Part shown: positions 9,101-17,844 of the stretch, piece after piece
Numbering within the stretch: the stretch's first letter is position 1
How the letters are laid out: each line of letters begins with the position of its first letter
Assembly (NCBI RefSeq): GCF_006538725.1
Contig: NZ_BJLQ01000014.1
Location: forward strand, 1-64,000
DNA length: 64,000 nt
DNA from: Cellulomonas gelida
GTDB taxonomy: Bacteria > Actinomycetota > Actinomycetes > Actinomycetales > Cellulomonadaceae
Direction: 5' to 3'
Program-made: the position numbers and the translations under genes
The notes under the pieces: generated by a model
Database searches by the model: none
What the model was told of the DNA's origin: nothing
Seen by the model: the letters and a program-made list of their open reading frames with translations, nothing else

Positions 9101-12100
9101 CCGCGGCCTGCTGCACCGTGACCCCCGTCCCGACCGCTGCGGTGAGCGCGGGGCCGCCGGCCAGCGTCAGGCGACCGTTCGCGACCGACGCGACCCGGTG
9201 CCACGTGGTCGTGGCGCCCGCCGGGGTCACCGCCAGGATGTCGCCGGGCACCGCGCGCAGGAACGGCGCGGGGACCGTGGTGCCACCGGGCGGGGTGACC
9301 GTCCCGCGCAGGTCGACGGCGGCGGCCGAGGCGACGACCGCGTCGTAGGTGTAGCCGGTCGGCGCGAGCCGGACGAGCCTCAGGCCGGTCGCGCCGAGAT
9401 CGACCGCGGGGGCGAACGTCACGGCGCAGCGCAGCGAGCGGATCGCGGTCAGCTCGGTCCCGACGAGCACGGGCCGGCCGACCTGCAGCGCCGCTGCGAG
9501 CGCGGGCACCGGGGGCGTGGCCGTGGAGGGCGTGGGCGTGAACGTGCCGGACACCGCGTCGCCGGTCAGCCGCGAGGTCGCCGTCGGCGGCTCACCGGTG
9601 ACGCGCGTGAGCATGACGGGCATGCCCTCGAAGCGCTCGGGCGAGGGGACGGCGATCGCGAGCAGGTTCGTGCTGACGACCGACGTGATCGCCGAGCCGG
9701 AGGTCGTCCACCGTTCGACGATCCACGGCCCGCTGCCGACGAGCGGGCGGTCGAGCACGACGACGTCGTGCGTCGGTGCACCGGGCACGACGCGCGCGTG
9801 CGCGAGGCCCCCGCCCTCGACCCTCAGGACGACCGTGCCCGCGGACCCGTCGGGCGCGGTGCCCGCGGACACGGGCGTGTAGGTCAGGGCGGGGTCGGTC
9901 TCGACCGCGTCCGCGCGGGCGCCGAGCACGGTCCCGGCGGTGACGCTCCGGAACGACGTCGTGCCGGCGGGTGCGGCGACGTCGATGGTCACGACGCTCC
10001 CCGCGGGCGGTGCCTCGACGCGCACCCCGGTGCGCGTGCCGCCCTCGACGACGCCCGTCGCGCCCTGGCCGGGGGGTGTCGTCGGTCCGAAGTCGAGCGT
10101 CGTGCCGCTCGGGGTCACGGTCTGGTTCGGGCCGAGCGTCCCGGCCGCGACGGAGATCGGGGAGGCGAGCGTGCCGGGCAGCGGGCGCTCGAGGGGGAGC
10201 CGCGCCTCGAGCCGGGCCACGCGCGCGACGAGCACCTGACCGGTCGCCGCGGTCAGCCGCAGCAGGTCTCCCGCGGCGTACGTCGCGGTGGTGCCGCGCG
10301 CGCTGAAGGAGTTCGCCGGCGCGCCGGCGGGTCGGGACTCGCTGGACGCGGGCGCCGCGGCGAGCGGGGTCACGGTCAGCGCGGCGCCGGTCAGCGGGAG
10401 GTCCTCGGTCAGCTGGACGCGTTCGCCCATGGGCACGGGCAGCACGCCGAGCACGGTGGCGATCGCCATCGCGGTGCCGTCGTCGACGAGGATGCGTGCG
10501 CCGGCGGCGAGCCCGGTCGGCGCGGGCGCCGTCAGCACCGAGCGGAGCTCGAAGTCGCCGGCCGCCACGGGCCCGGCCCGCAGCTCGGTGAGCGTGGCGG
10601 TCACGTCGTGCCGGGTGTCCAGGCGGGTCCGGTCGAGGTGCAGCCCACCCGACGGGAACCACGGCGTGAGCGTGCCCGGTGCGGCAGGCACGCCCACGCC
10701 ACCGTGCCGCGTCCACGCGGTGAGGTCACCGGGCAACCACGGCGCGCTCGTCGGGCCGCACGCGAGGAGGGACGCCGCCGCTCCCGTCGGGGCCAGGGAC
10801 AGGTAGGTGCCGTAGTGGGTCGGCTCGTACCGACCGAGCGGGTCGACGACCTCGCCGCGCTGCAGCTCCTCGAACGCGCTGTCGGGCGCCCACACGATGT
10901 GCTGCGTGGTGAAGGCGCGGCCGCCCGTGATGACGTTCATGAAGCCGTCGCGTCGCACGCCGAACGCGCCGAGCCGGTCGGTCGTGCTCATGCCGGTCGA
11001 GCTGAAGAAGTCGTACTGGCTGCCCGCGAAGGGCGCGGCGATCAGGCTCATGAAGAGGTTGAACCACCAGTCGATCCCGAAGAACGACATGATGTTGTTC
11101 TGGAACGACCACGTCAGCGTCGACAGGACCAGGCCTCCGGACACCCCGCCCGTGGGGTCCGACCGGCCGACCGGGTCGCCCCGGCACACCTCGTACGCCG
11201 ACCGCGGCGCGCTCTCGACCGGCAGCGGGCCCTCGTACCCCGCCGGCCGACGAGGGTCGTCGTCCCCGCCGTCGCACGGGTCCGGCTCGCCGAAGGTGCC
11301 CGTGGTCGGGTCGAGGCGGCGCAGCGGCAGATGGACGACCTGCCCGTGCACGCGGCCGCCGAACAGCCCAGGGACCCCTGGGTGGCGCAGCAGCGCCTCG
11401 CCGTACGCGTCGCGGGGGATCCGCAGCGCGTCGCGGCTGGTCAGCACGCGCACGGGCGTGCCCGACGGGTCGAGGCTGAACACGGCGCCCAGCGGCGCAC
11501 CGAGCGGGCCGTCGACGCGCGCGAGGCACCGCATGCCGTCCCACAGGTACACCGCGCGCACCCGGCCGTCGGCGTCCCGCGTGACCCAGGTGCGGCCGTC
11601 GTCGTCCACGACGTCGCCCGCGGGCCGGGCCGCGACCGTGCGCCGGCCGCGGTCGTCGTACGTCAGGACCCGGGTGCCGGTCTCGTCGTGGACCTCGCGC
11701 ACGCGGCCGTCCGGGCCGAGCACGAGGCGGCGTGCGGTGCCCGGGCCGCGGACCTCGACGAGCCCGTGCGGACCATGGGTGTACCACCAGCGGTGCGACG
11801 AGGGCGCCGGGTCCGGGCCGCCGGGCAGGCACGCGACCACGCGGCCGAGCGCGTCCCGGCGCACCTCGACCCCGTCGACGAGCGTGAGGTCGTCGCCCTC
11901 CCAGCGGTAGTGCTCGCTCCACGACGGGCCGACGACCGGATGCACCTCGCGCACGAGCGAGCCCTCACCGATCCGCTCGACGCTCCGGGCGACGCCCGGC
12001 CACGTCCGGGTACCGTCCCGGTCCACGACGAGGTAGTCCCGCCCGCCGCCGCGCAGCGCGACGAGGACACCCGACGAGCCGTCCCGCTCGATCTCGAGCA

Positions 12101-12224
12101 CTCCCGCGGCGCCCAGGTCGAGCTCGTCGGTCTGCGTGCCGAGGTCCGGTCCCGGACCGGGCTGTGCCGGACCGGGCTGTGCCGGGGCGGCCGCGGGCGT
12201 GCGGGTCGGGTCGGTGATGGTCAT
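6159..12224 (-). CDS. Giant RHS/YD-like protein with HELTH metallopeptidase-like motif (candidate CIS cargo)
   Basis: 2021 residues, no signal peptide. After a proline-rich N-terminus (~1-30), residues ~40-300 carry YD-type repeats (YDDRGRRTVAARPAGDV, RRDALGRVVA). Near residues 300-350 there are RHS-core-like motifs LRRLDPTTGTFGEPDP and DPVGRSDPTGG. A hydrophobic/aromatic stretch follows, then long beta-rich modules. NHELTHTVQYHRWGP begins at residue 1208, with the HExxH histidines at 1209 and 1213. This resembles the DUF4157 peptidase motif common in eCIS cargo. Further repeated beta modules share the motif VTGDE(F/L)SVRV. It is the last gene of the CIS operon, which suggests an effector or an external fibre-like shell. 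Role is inference. Confidence 0.6.
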   Translation of the reverse strand: MTITDPTRTPAAAPAQPGPAQPGPGPDLGTQTDELDLGAAGVLEIERDGSSGVLVALRGGGRDYLVVDRDGTRTWPGVARSVERIGEGSLVREVHPVVGPSWSEHYRWEGDDLTLVDGVEVRRDALGRVVACLPGGPDPAPSSHRWWYTHGPHGLVEVRGPGTARRLVLGPDGRVREVHDETGTRVLTYDDRGRRTVAARPAGDVVDDDGRTWVTRDADGRVRAVYLWDGMRCLARVDGPLGAPLGAVFSLDPSGTPVRVLTSRDALRIPRDAYGEALLRHPGVPGLFGGRVHGQVVHLPLRRLDPTTGTFGEPDPCDGGDDDPRRPAGYEGPLPVESAPRSAYEVCRGDPVGRSDPTGGVSGGLVLSTLTWSFQNNIMSFFGIDWWFNLFMSLIAAPFAGSQYDFFSSTGMSTTDRLGAFGVRRDGFMNVITGGRAFTTQHIVWAPDSAFEELQRGEVVDPLGRYEPTHYGTYLSLAPTGAAASLLACGPTSAPWLPGDLTAWTRHGGVGVPAAPGTLTPWFPSGGLHLDRTRLDTRHDVTATLTELRAGPVAAGDFELRSVLTAPAPTGLAAGARILVDDGTAMAIATVLGVLPVPMGERVQLTEDLPLTGAALTVTPLAAAPASSESRPAGAPANSFSARGTTATYAAGDLLRLTAATGQVLVARVARLEARLPLERPLPGTLASPISVAAGTLGPNQTVTPSGTTLDFGPTTPPGQGATGVVEGGTRTGVRVEAPPAGSVVTIDVAAPAGTTSFRSVTAGTVLGARADAVETDPALTYTPVSAGTAPDGSAGTVVLRVEGGGLAHARVVPGAPTHDVVVLDRPLVGSGPWIVERWTTSGSAITSVVSTNLLAIAVPSPERFEGMPVMLTRVTGEPPTATSRLTGDAVSGTFTPTPSTATPPVPALAAALQVGRPVLVGTELTAIRSLRCAVTFAPAVDLGATGLRLVRLAPTGYTYDAVVASAAAVDLRGTVTPPGGTTVPAPFLRAVPGDILAVTPAGATTTWHRVASVANGRLTLAGGPALTAAVGTGVTVQQAAVSDPDTGGPFLGTDGTRTGTGATTTATFTLWRSDDLRGTTSVLGIVDGEVTHPVILNGDAPVAEVTFSTPVTATGAALSTFAHTSTTTGSTVTRDTAFFDAVTRDGALLLAEVPAGVTPLTTAANQSVVVVALEPVGDVRTATLGPGTLLVPDEEPTEIDRGQSLVNHELTHTVQYHRWGPLWFCAFPMIALELPGILASDTELPEFSAFLDATVATGTGGTWSVTIPQHATVSIGSGATLQVVQGARIVEASVTAVTGDEFSVRVENGALPTGRVAVRKKQAVGGFDVPFAILDLMTHGGLVNLLAGTTWGGIFWLVGKAFYGLGRAMVGTGDLFAATVGAGGTTLTLAQAADAEKLPATGRVTIRRGEDTVIRSATKDGTTLTLTEAVAFTGDVRVGGYDSHEPESAFDWYSYKAGTIDAANHFAIDLGSGHGLSPEDRVVVRYRAGRPFRTDVLAVSGGRVELSTAVPVTGDELSVRVARVGASDPLGNADSSAMVEMGMGWMKWLFDPYGQVEPAVAPGDWTRWLLRVMRWLLGTQNFSLLPFGHLWWDRMFPGDANAHKSQIEQEASSESGDVYSPLGRLTGDVTHDGLTTAHAVVGDVMRYRYWPESSSTSFVEDGRLDAPGVHLTRDLRLMPNGAAVGTSAAPNGTTVPNPTVTDPGTFVASDLTERDPDPRAIAVTDPAAGTPDPLGFRASDLGTVPAGARIERNQAVYAAFTRPGTHRVTTRNGIGGAQQSVDAVAAGRQPLWFDVRVDDVTVTGAGQTLDASAPGTSDHLTLVPFQSVDLVIAPAVPRIHQVTALEPTGALVIDTAARLTARSATTTPVPVEVSRLHAATDGHYQGGLARAGMHLSRDLHVPVRTLTVEVVATLPLRDAARREATELTTLARGTEAFLLVPAPVTTPPAITSINGAAPPSGTADPVSRADAPDAAAFLGATGSAFRVQFADTATTGTYTLSVQVGDGGSSQTLTCDFTLS

Positions 12225-12228
12225 GGCG

Positions 12229-15200
12229 TCACCCCACGGATCCAGAGACGGAGACGGACGCCGATGCGGACCCGCCCGCGTAGCGGATCGACTCCAGGAG
12301 CGCGACGAGCTCGTCGCGGATCGAGTCGACCAGGGTGGACACCGCGTCGGCGACCTGCGGCGGGATCGCGTTGACGGTGGCGATCATGCCGTCGACGTCG
12401 AGCTCGCGGAGCTGGTCACCGACCTCCACGAGCTGCTGCCCCACGCCGTCGAGCGCGGCGATCGGCAGCACGTCGGCGACGCGGGCGACCTGCTCGGCGA
12501 CACCCGAGAGGTCGGGCATGAGACCGGCGGGGTCCAGCCCGCGGATCGCGCCCGCGACCTGCGCGAGCAGCGCGTCGAGGTCGCCCGCCAGGACCGCCGG
12601 GTCGTACGCGGCGATCGTCGCGCGGACCACGGCGTGCACCTCGCCCAGCTCGTCGGCGAGGCGGGCGGGGTCGAGCAGCGCGAGCTCGTCGCGCACCACG
12701 TCGATCACCGTGAGGTAGCGCTGGGCGAGCGCGCCGGGGTTGAACTCCTCGACGAGCGCGCGGATGCGGTCGACCGCCTCGGTCACCGCCGTGCCGGCCG
12801 CGCTCAGGAACGCGGGCAGCGCCGCGACGATCGAGGCGAACAACGCGTCGAGCTCGGCCGCGAGCGGCTCGGGGTCGAGCGCCGCGAGCAACCCGTCGAC
12901 GTCGGCGAGGACCTGCGACGGCAGCACGGCCTCGAGCAGCTCGGCGACGGACACGAGGTCGTCGGCCACCGGTCCGACGAGCGCGCCCGCGAGCCCACCG
13001 GCACCCGCGGCGACCAGGGCGCGCTCACCCTCGACCGCGCGCAGGAGTGCGGCCGGTGACACGGTCGCGACCAGGTCGACGGAGACCGCGAGGTCCACCC
13101 CACCCGCGGAGAGCGCGGCCGAGCGACGCAGCGCGAGCTGCGCGTCGAGCTGGGCCGCCCCGACCGGCGCCACGGCCGCCTCGAGCGCGCGGTCGACCTG
13201 CGCCTGCAGGCCCAGGAGGCGGTCGCGCGTCGTGCGGAGCGCGCCCGCGGTGCCGCTGAGCATGTCGTCCAGCGACGACAGGACCTCGCCGACGGGTCCG
13301 GTGCCGAGGTCGACGAGCGCCTCGCGCAGCCGAGCCGGCAGGTACCCGACGAGACGCACGATGTCACCGGGCCGCAGGTCGGGCGGGGGAGCGGGCTGGG
13401 TGCCGGCGGGGGTCGGCGTCCCGCCGCCCAGGCCGATCGCGCCGAGCGTCGGTTCGATCGCGGCCCTGGCCGCGGCCTCGCCCGCCTGCGCGGCGACCGT
13501 CCCGACGCGTGTGCCGATCGCGTCGGGTGCGGGCACGGGGATCGCACCGGCGATCTGCTGGTAGAGGTCGATGGCGGGGGCCAGGAGCGTGCGCGGGTGC
13601 ACGCGGTCGACCGCGCCCAGCACCTGCGCGAACACGTCGCTGGCCGGCGCCACGAGCTCGGTCAGGTGGACGCCCTCGATCGTGCCCGCCGCGTCGTCGA
13701 GCACCTCGGTCACCCCGGACGTGAGCGACGAGATGTCGATCGAGCCGAGCTGGTCGAGCGCACCGGCGAGCATCGCGTCGAGGTCCGCCACAAGGTCCGT
13801 CGGCACGAGCGAGGAGATCGCGTCGCTGACCGCCTGCAGGCCGTCCCGCACGGTCGCGCCGACGCTCGGCGGCACCTGGAGCTGCGCGGCGGCGTCCTCG
13901 AGCGGACGCCGCACGGCCTCGTCGAGGTCGATGGTCTCGAGCAGGGACACGAGCTGGTCGACACCCTCGCGCAGTGGCTCGGGCAGCTCGACGCCTGACA
14001 CCACCTCGCTGACCTGCTCGCGCAGGTCCTGCAGCTGCGCCGCGATCGCGGTCGCGGCGTCGCTGATCTGAGTGCCCCCGACCGCGTCGGCGATCGCGGC
14101 CGCCGCCTCGCTGAACGCGCGCAGGCCCTCGACCGCACGCTCGAGCACCACGCGTGCCTCGTCGGCCACGGCCTCGACGCCCGACGCGATGTCCCCGAGC
14201 GCCGCGGCGAGCGCGTCGACGAGCTCCTTGACGACCTGCTCGAGCTTGTCGACGGCTGCGGCGACGAGTGCCGCCGGGTCGGCCGCGGCGAGGGTCTGGG
14301 CGACGTCGGCCAGCGTGTCGCGCACGAACACCACGGGTGCGTCGAGGTCCGCGTCGTCGATCACCTGCGCGAGGCGCGCGATCGCGTCCGACAGCGACTG
14401 GCGCAGCGAGCGCAGCGGGAGCTCGCGCAAGAGGTCGCGCAGCCAGCCCTTGACGACCTCGACCGACTGGTCGACGGCGCCCAGCACCGTCTCGCGCGCG
14501 GCCTGCTCGACGCTGTCCAGCAGGTCGCGCAACGCGTCGAGCGCGCGCTGCGCGTCGAGCCCTTCGACGAAGCCGCGCGCGTCGGCGATCATCCCGCGCC
14601 AGTCGTCGAGCAGGTCGAGCGCACCCTGCTCGACGCTGCCGAGCGTGCCGCGCAGCGCCCGCACCGGGCCGGCCAGGTCGCCGACGCGGGTCGCGGACAT
14701 GACCCCCGTGACCGTGCGCAGCGCCGAGGCGAGCTGCGCGATCGTCGCGGTGCGCACCTGTTCGAGCGTGGTCAGCGCGGCGCGCACGGCGGCGACGTCC
14801 CCGACCTCGGCGGCGGCCCGCACGCGTCCGAGCGCGAGGACGAGCCCTTCGCCGAGTCGAGGGTCGATGCGCACGCGCTCGAGCTGCGCGTCGACGCTCG
14901 CCGTCCACGCGCGCACGGGGTCGATCGCGGACGCGCCGAACGGGAGCAGGATCTGCATCGCGACGTCCACGAGCGCGCTCGGGTCGGACGGCAGCCCGCC
15001 GTCGACGGTGCGGACGAGCGACTGCAGGCGAGCCAGCCCGCCGCTGACCGCGCTCGCGTGGTCGCCCAGCCCGCCCGCGACCTTGCCCAGCGCCGATCCC
15101 GCATCGATGGACCCGGGCAGGCTCAGCTGCAGCGGGTCGCCCGACAGTGCGCCGATCAGGCTCGCGACCACGCGCGCGCCCTCGGCGACGGCCTGGGCGT

Positions 15201-15462
15201 ACTCGGCCACGGGAAGGTCCGCGCCGATCGCGTCGAGGAGCTGGGTGAGCGCGCCCGCGAGCGGCTCGACGAGCGCCGCCGGGTCGTCGACCGCGGCGAC
15301 GGCGGTCTGCACGGCCGTGCCCAGGTCGCCGAGCACCCCGGCCACAGCGCCGTCGCCGAGCAGCGCCTGCAGGTCCTGCGCGTCGAGCGCGACCGAGATC
15401 GAGCCCTTGGCGTCGACGATGGCCGACAGGTCGAGGCCCTGGAGGTCGTCCAGCAGCGTCAT
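12229..15462 (-). CDS. Long alpha-helical coiled-coil protein of the CIS cluster (tape-measure candidate)
   Basis: 1077 residues. The start is ATG 15462, which has GAGGAG six bases upstream; an open frame extending further upstream overlaps the neighbouring gene. Composition is almost entirely Ala, Leu, Asp, Val, Glu and Arg in amphipathic heptad-like runs such as LDALRDLLDSVEQAARETVL and LAQVIDDADLDAP, broken by short Pro/Gly linkers near residue 690. No enzymatic motif was recognised. Contractile tails need a long helical tape measure, and none is found at the usual place between tube and hub. This protein is the best candidate by composition, although its position near the operon end is atypical. 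It could instead be cargo or a fibre. Confidence 0.5.
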   Translation of the reverse strand: MTLLDDLQGLDLSAIVDAKGSISVALDAQDLQALLGDGAVAGVLGDLGTAVQTAVAAVDDPAALVEPLAGALTQLLDAIGADLPVAEYAQAVAEGARVVASLIGALSGDPLQLSLPGSIDAGSALGKVAGGLGDHASAVSGGLARLQSLVRTVDGGLPSDPSALVDVAMQILLPFGASAIDPVRAWTASVDAQLERVRIDPRLGEGLVLALGRVRAAAEVGDVAAVRAALTTLEQVRTATIAQLASALRTVTGVMSATRVGDLAGPVRALRGTLGSVEQGALDLLDDWRGMIADARGFVEGLDAQRALDALRDLLDSVEQAARETVLGAVDQSVEVVKGWLRDLLRELPLRSLRQSLSDAIARLAQVIDDADLDAPVVFVRDTLADVAQTLAAADPAALVAAAVDKLEQVVKELVDALAAALGDIASGVEAVADEARVVLERAVEGLRAFSEAAAAIADAVGGTQISDAATAIAAQLQDLREQVSEVVSGVELPEPLREGVDQLVSLLETIDLDEAVRRPLEDAAAQLQVPPSVGATVRDGLQAVSDAISSLVPTDLVADLDAMLAGALDQLGSIDISSLTSGVTEVLDDAAGTIEGVHLTELVAPASDVFAQVLGAVDRVHPRTLLAPAIDLYQQIAGAIPVPAPDAIGTRVGTVAAQAGEAAARAAIEPTLGAIGLGGGTPTPAGTQPAPPPDLRPGDIVRLVGYLPARLREALVDLGTGPVGEVLSSLDDMLSGTAGALRTTRDRLLGLQAQVDRALEAAVAPVGAAQLDAQLALRRSAALSAGGVDLAVSVDLVATVSPAALLRAVEGERALVAAGAGGLAGALVGPVADDLVSVAELLEAVLPSQVLADVDGLLAALDPEPLAAELDALFASIVAALPAFLSAAGTAVTEAVDRIRALVEEFNPGALAQRYLTVIDVVRDELALLDPARLADELGEVHAVVRATIAAYDPAVLAGDLDALLAQVAGAIRGLDPAGLMPDLSGVAEQVARVADVLPIAALDGVGQQLVEVGDQLRELDVDGMIATVNAIPPQVADAVSTLVDSIRDELVALLESIRYAGGSASASVSVSGSVG

Positions 15463-15472
15463 GACGGGCTCC

Positions 15473-16945
15473 TCATGGCGCGAACTCCATGACGGCGTTC
15501 GACAGCGCGACCGTGCACAGCTGGTCGGTCGCGACCTCCCAGCCGTCGGTCCCGGCGAGCGAGAGGCCGGTGAGCGTCGTCGTCGGACCCGTGAGGTCCA
15601 CCCGGACGCCGCCCACGACGACGGCCGTCCCGACCGGCGAGGACGCGACCGCCACCCGCACGGCCGGACCGCTCCCGCCCGGAGGGTCGAACCAGCGGAA
15701 CGTGCCGCGCGTCGCCCGCAGCGTGACCTCGACGGGCCCGTCGACGGCGACCGGTGCGGGCAGCGCGAACCACACGACGGCGGGTGCACCGCGACCGTCC
15801 GCGCCGGGCAGCGCAGAGGCGGTGAGGTTCGCACCCGCGACGCCGAGCGCCAGATCGGTCTCGCCGTGCGGCCACCCGACGACCGCGACGCGCACGAGCT
15901 GCTCGCCCGCGAGCGTCGCCGCCGCGATCCGCCGCGTCACGGGCGCGTCGTGCACCGCGACGCCCCCGACGTCCGCGTCGGCGGTGGGTACGGGGTCCGA
16001 CGAGGGGTGCAGCGCGGCTCCGTGATGGGTCACGGTCACGTCGGCCCGGGTGCGCGTGGGCGCCCGGCCCGGTGCGACACCGGGCCGCGGCACGCTCGTC
16101 GGCAGCCCTTCGCTCTCGACGCTCGGCCGTCCCTCGACGGTTCGCTCGATGACGAAGCCGGTCACGTCGAGCCGGACGAGGGCGTTGCCCGCGGCGTCCG
16201 AGCGCAGCGTGACGGGTGCGGTGCCCGGCGCGGGCGCCGTGACCGCAGCCGCCAGGTGGCGTTGCAGCGCGGGGGCCAGGTCGTGGGTCAGCGTGGAGCG
16301 CAGCGGCCCCGGGACGGCGAGCTGCTCGTCGCCGTCCGGCCCGATCACGTGCAGCCCCACAGGCATCGGGGCGGCCGCGAGCCGGACGTCGCCGTGCGCG
16401 AAGCTGAGGCTCGTGAGCTCGTCGAGCGTGCGCCCCGCGCCCACCGTGACGGTGAGCGGACCGAGGAGGTCGGGCAGCGTGAGCAGCGAGCCGGAGATGT
16501 CGCCGCCGGTCAGCTGGGCGGGCAGGTAGTGGTCACCGGGCAGCGGCGGCACGGCCACCACCGGGCTGCCGGCCTGCTGCACGACGAGGTGGAGGTCGGC
16601 GGACAGCGGGAGCGCCTCGCCGTCGGGCGCCGAGCGCAGCGAGGGGATCGTCAGGCCGCGGGTCGGCACGCGAGGGTCGGGCGGGGTCACGGTGATGCTC
16701 GTCGTGGGGTTCTTCGCGGGGGTGACGACTCCGAGGTCGCGGCCCGTGCCCGCCGTCACGGGGTCGACCGTGAGCACCGCGCTGTCCACGCGCGCGCCGG
16801 TCGCACCCGCCACGGGCCGCCACGGCGTCGCCAGGACGTACCCCGACGGAGGGATCGTCACGCCCTGGGCGACCAGATAGCTGACCGGCGCGACGAGGGT
16901 CATCGTCGCCTCGACCGGCACGAACCCGACCGAGGGGGCGTTCAC
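15473..16945 (-). CDS. Beta-rich CIS-associated protein of unknown function
   Basis: 490 residues. GTG 16945 overlaps the stop of the preceding gene (GTGA), a coupled start; an open frame extending upstream has shadow composition. The N-terminus VNAPSVGFVPVEATMTLVAP is followed by a long series of short beta-prone segments, and the protein ends LCTVALSNAVMEFAP. Sequence such as VELPLSADLHLVVQQ-type strands suggests baseplate or carbohydrate-binding-like sandwich folds, but I do not recognise a family. Its place between fibre-like genes and the large helical protein suggests a receptor-binding or baseplate-decoration role (inference). Confidence 0.65.
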   Translation of the reverse strand: MNAPSVGFVPVEATMTLVAPVSYLVAQGVTIPPSGYVLATPWRPVAGATGARVDSAVLTVDPVTAGTGRDLGVVTPAKNPTTSITVTPPDPRVPTRGLTIPSLRSAPDGEALPLSADLHLVVQQAGSPVVAVPPLPGDHYLPAQLTGGDISGSLLTLPDLLGPLTVTVGAGRTLDELTSLSFAHGDVRLAAAPMPVGLHVIGPDGDEQLAVPGPLRSTLTHDLAPALQRHLAAAVTAPAPGTAPVTLRSDAAGNALVRLDVTGFVIERTVEGRPSVESEGLPTSVPRPGVAPGRAPTRTRADVTVTHHGAALHPSSDPVPTADADVGGVAVHDAPVTRRIAAATLAGEQLVRVAVVGWPHGETDLALGVAGANLTASALPGADGRGAPAVVWFALPAPVAVDGPVEVTLRATRGTFRWFDPPGGSGPAVRVAVASSPVGTAVVVGGVRVDLTGPTTTLTGLSLAGTDGWEVATDQLCTVALSNAVMEFAP

Positions 16946-17841
16946 GACGTCACCACCAGGTCGAAGCGGGCGAGCTCCATGCCGGTGCGTGCGCCGGCGC
17001 CGGTCCCGGCGTGCGCGAGGACGACGAGGTGCTCCCGCGCCGCGGCTGCGGGCGGGGTGTAGGTGAACGCGGCGCCGTCGGCGTCGACGGTCGCGACGAC
17101 CGTGGTGCCCGGTGGGGAGGCGGCGGTGTCGAGCACGCCCGCGCCCGGACCGCCGCCGTCGTCGAGCAGCCGCAGTGCGACCGCGCCGAAGGGGGCCGCC
17201 GTCGTCGGCGCGCCGCCCGGTCCCGACGCGACGTCGAGCGTGCCCGTCGCGCCGAACGTGAGGTCGCACGCGACCGCCGCGGCGCCCGCGACCAGCGGTG
17301 CGTCGAACGTCAGCCGCATCGGCAGCCGTACCTCGCGCACCAGCGCGTGCGTGATCTCGCGGCCGTCCTGCCCGGCCACGCCGACGGGCCAGAACCAGCC
17401 CTCGGCACCGACGAGCACGTCGGGGTCGTCGTCCTGCGCACCGACCTCGAGGAGGTCGATCCCGTCGAGCCGGAAGCCTTGGTCGCCCGGTGCGACGAGC
17501 GCGCTCGCGGACCGCACGGCCGGGTCCTGCAACGCGTACAGCAGCGCGTCGGTGCCGGCGAGCTCGCCCAGCCGGTCACCGGGCGGGTCCGTGGTGACGT
17601 CCAGGCCGATCGTCACGCGCAGCCGCACGACGCGGCGCAGCGTCGAGGCGCCCGCGGCGATCTCCGGGCGCGTGGAGAACACGTCGGGCTCGAGCGGCAC
17701 GAAGCCCTCGACACCGAGCCGCACGACCGGTCCGGCACCCGCCGGCCCCGCCGCACCCCGCCTGCGCACGCGCCCGCCGAACGGCGCCGGCAGCGCCGCT
17801 CCCAGCACGTCCGCGAGACGGGACTCGAGCTCGGTGAGCAC
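16942..17841 (-). CDS. CIS-associated structural protein, family unknown
   Basis: 299 residues. It starts MLTELESRLADVLGAALPAP and is mainly beta-strand with Asp/Gly turns (DALLYALQDPAVRSASALV, FRLDGIDLLEVGAQDDDPDV). The C-terminal half has two sandwich-like repeats ending in ELARFDLVVTS. It starts 3 bases after the coiled-coil gene upstream and overlaps the next gene by 4 bases, so it belongs to the CIS operon. The DALLYAL/LEVGAQDDD arrangement resembles tail-completion or baseplate accessory proteins, but no family name can be supported. Confidence 0.65.
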   Translation of the reverse strand: MLTELESRLADVLGAALPAPFGGRVRRRGAAGPAGAGPVVRLGVEGFVPLEPDVFSTRPEIAAGASTLRRVVRLRVTIGLDVTTDPPGDRLGELAGTDALLYALQDPAVRSASALVAPGDQGFRLDGIDLLEVGAQDDDPDVLVGAEGWFWPVGVAGQDGREITHALVREVRLPMRLTFDAPLVAGAAAVACDLTFGATGTLDVASGPGGAPTTAAPFGAVALRLLDDGGGPGAGVLDTAASPPGTTVVATVDADGAAFTYTPPAAAAREHLVVLAHAGTGAGARTGMELARFDLVVTS

Positions 17842-17844
17842 GCG

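Noticed and set aside
6153-12374. A 2073-codon plus-strand open frame opposite the 2021-residue gene
   Set aside because: Its translation is Arg/Gly/Asp-rich low-complexity sequence typical of antisense reading in very high-GC DNA, with no motifs, whereas the minus-strand frame has recognisable RHS and HELTH features.
15463-15834. N-terminal extension of the 1077-residue helical gene
   Set aside because: The upstream 124 codons are Arg/Ser/Pro-rich and overlap the neighbouring gene; ATG 15462 has a clear GAGGAG site.
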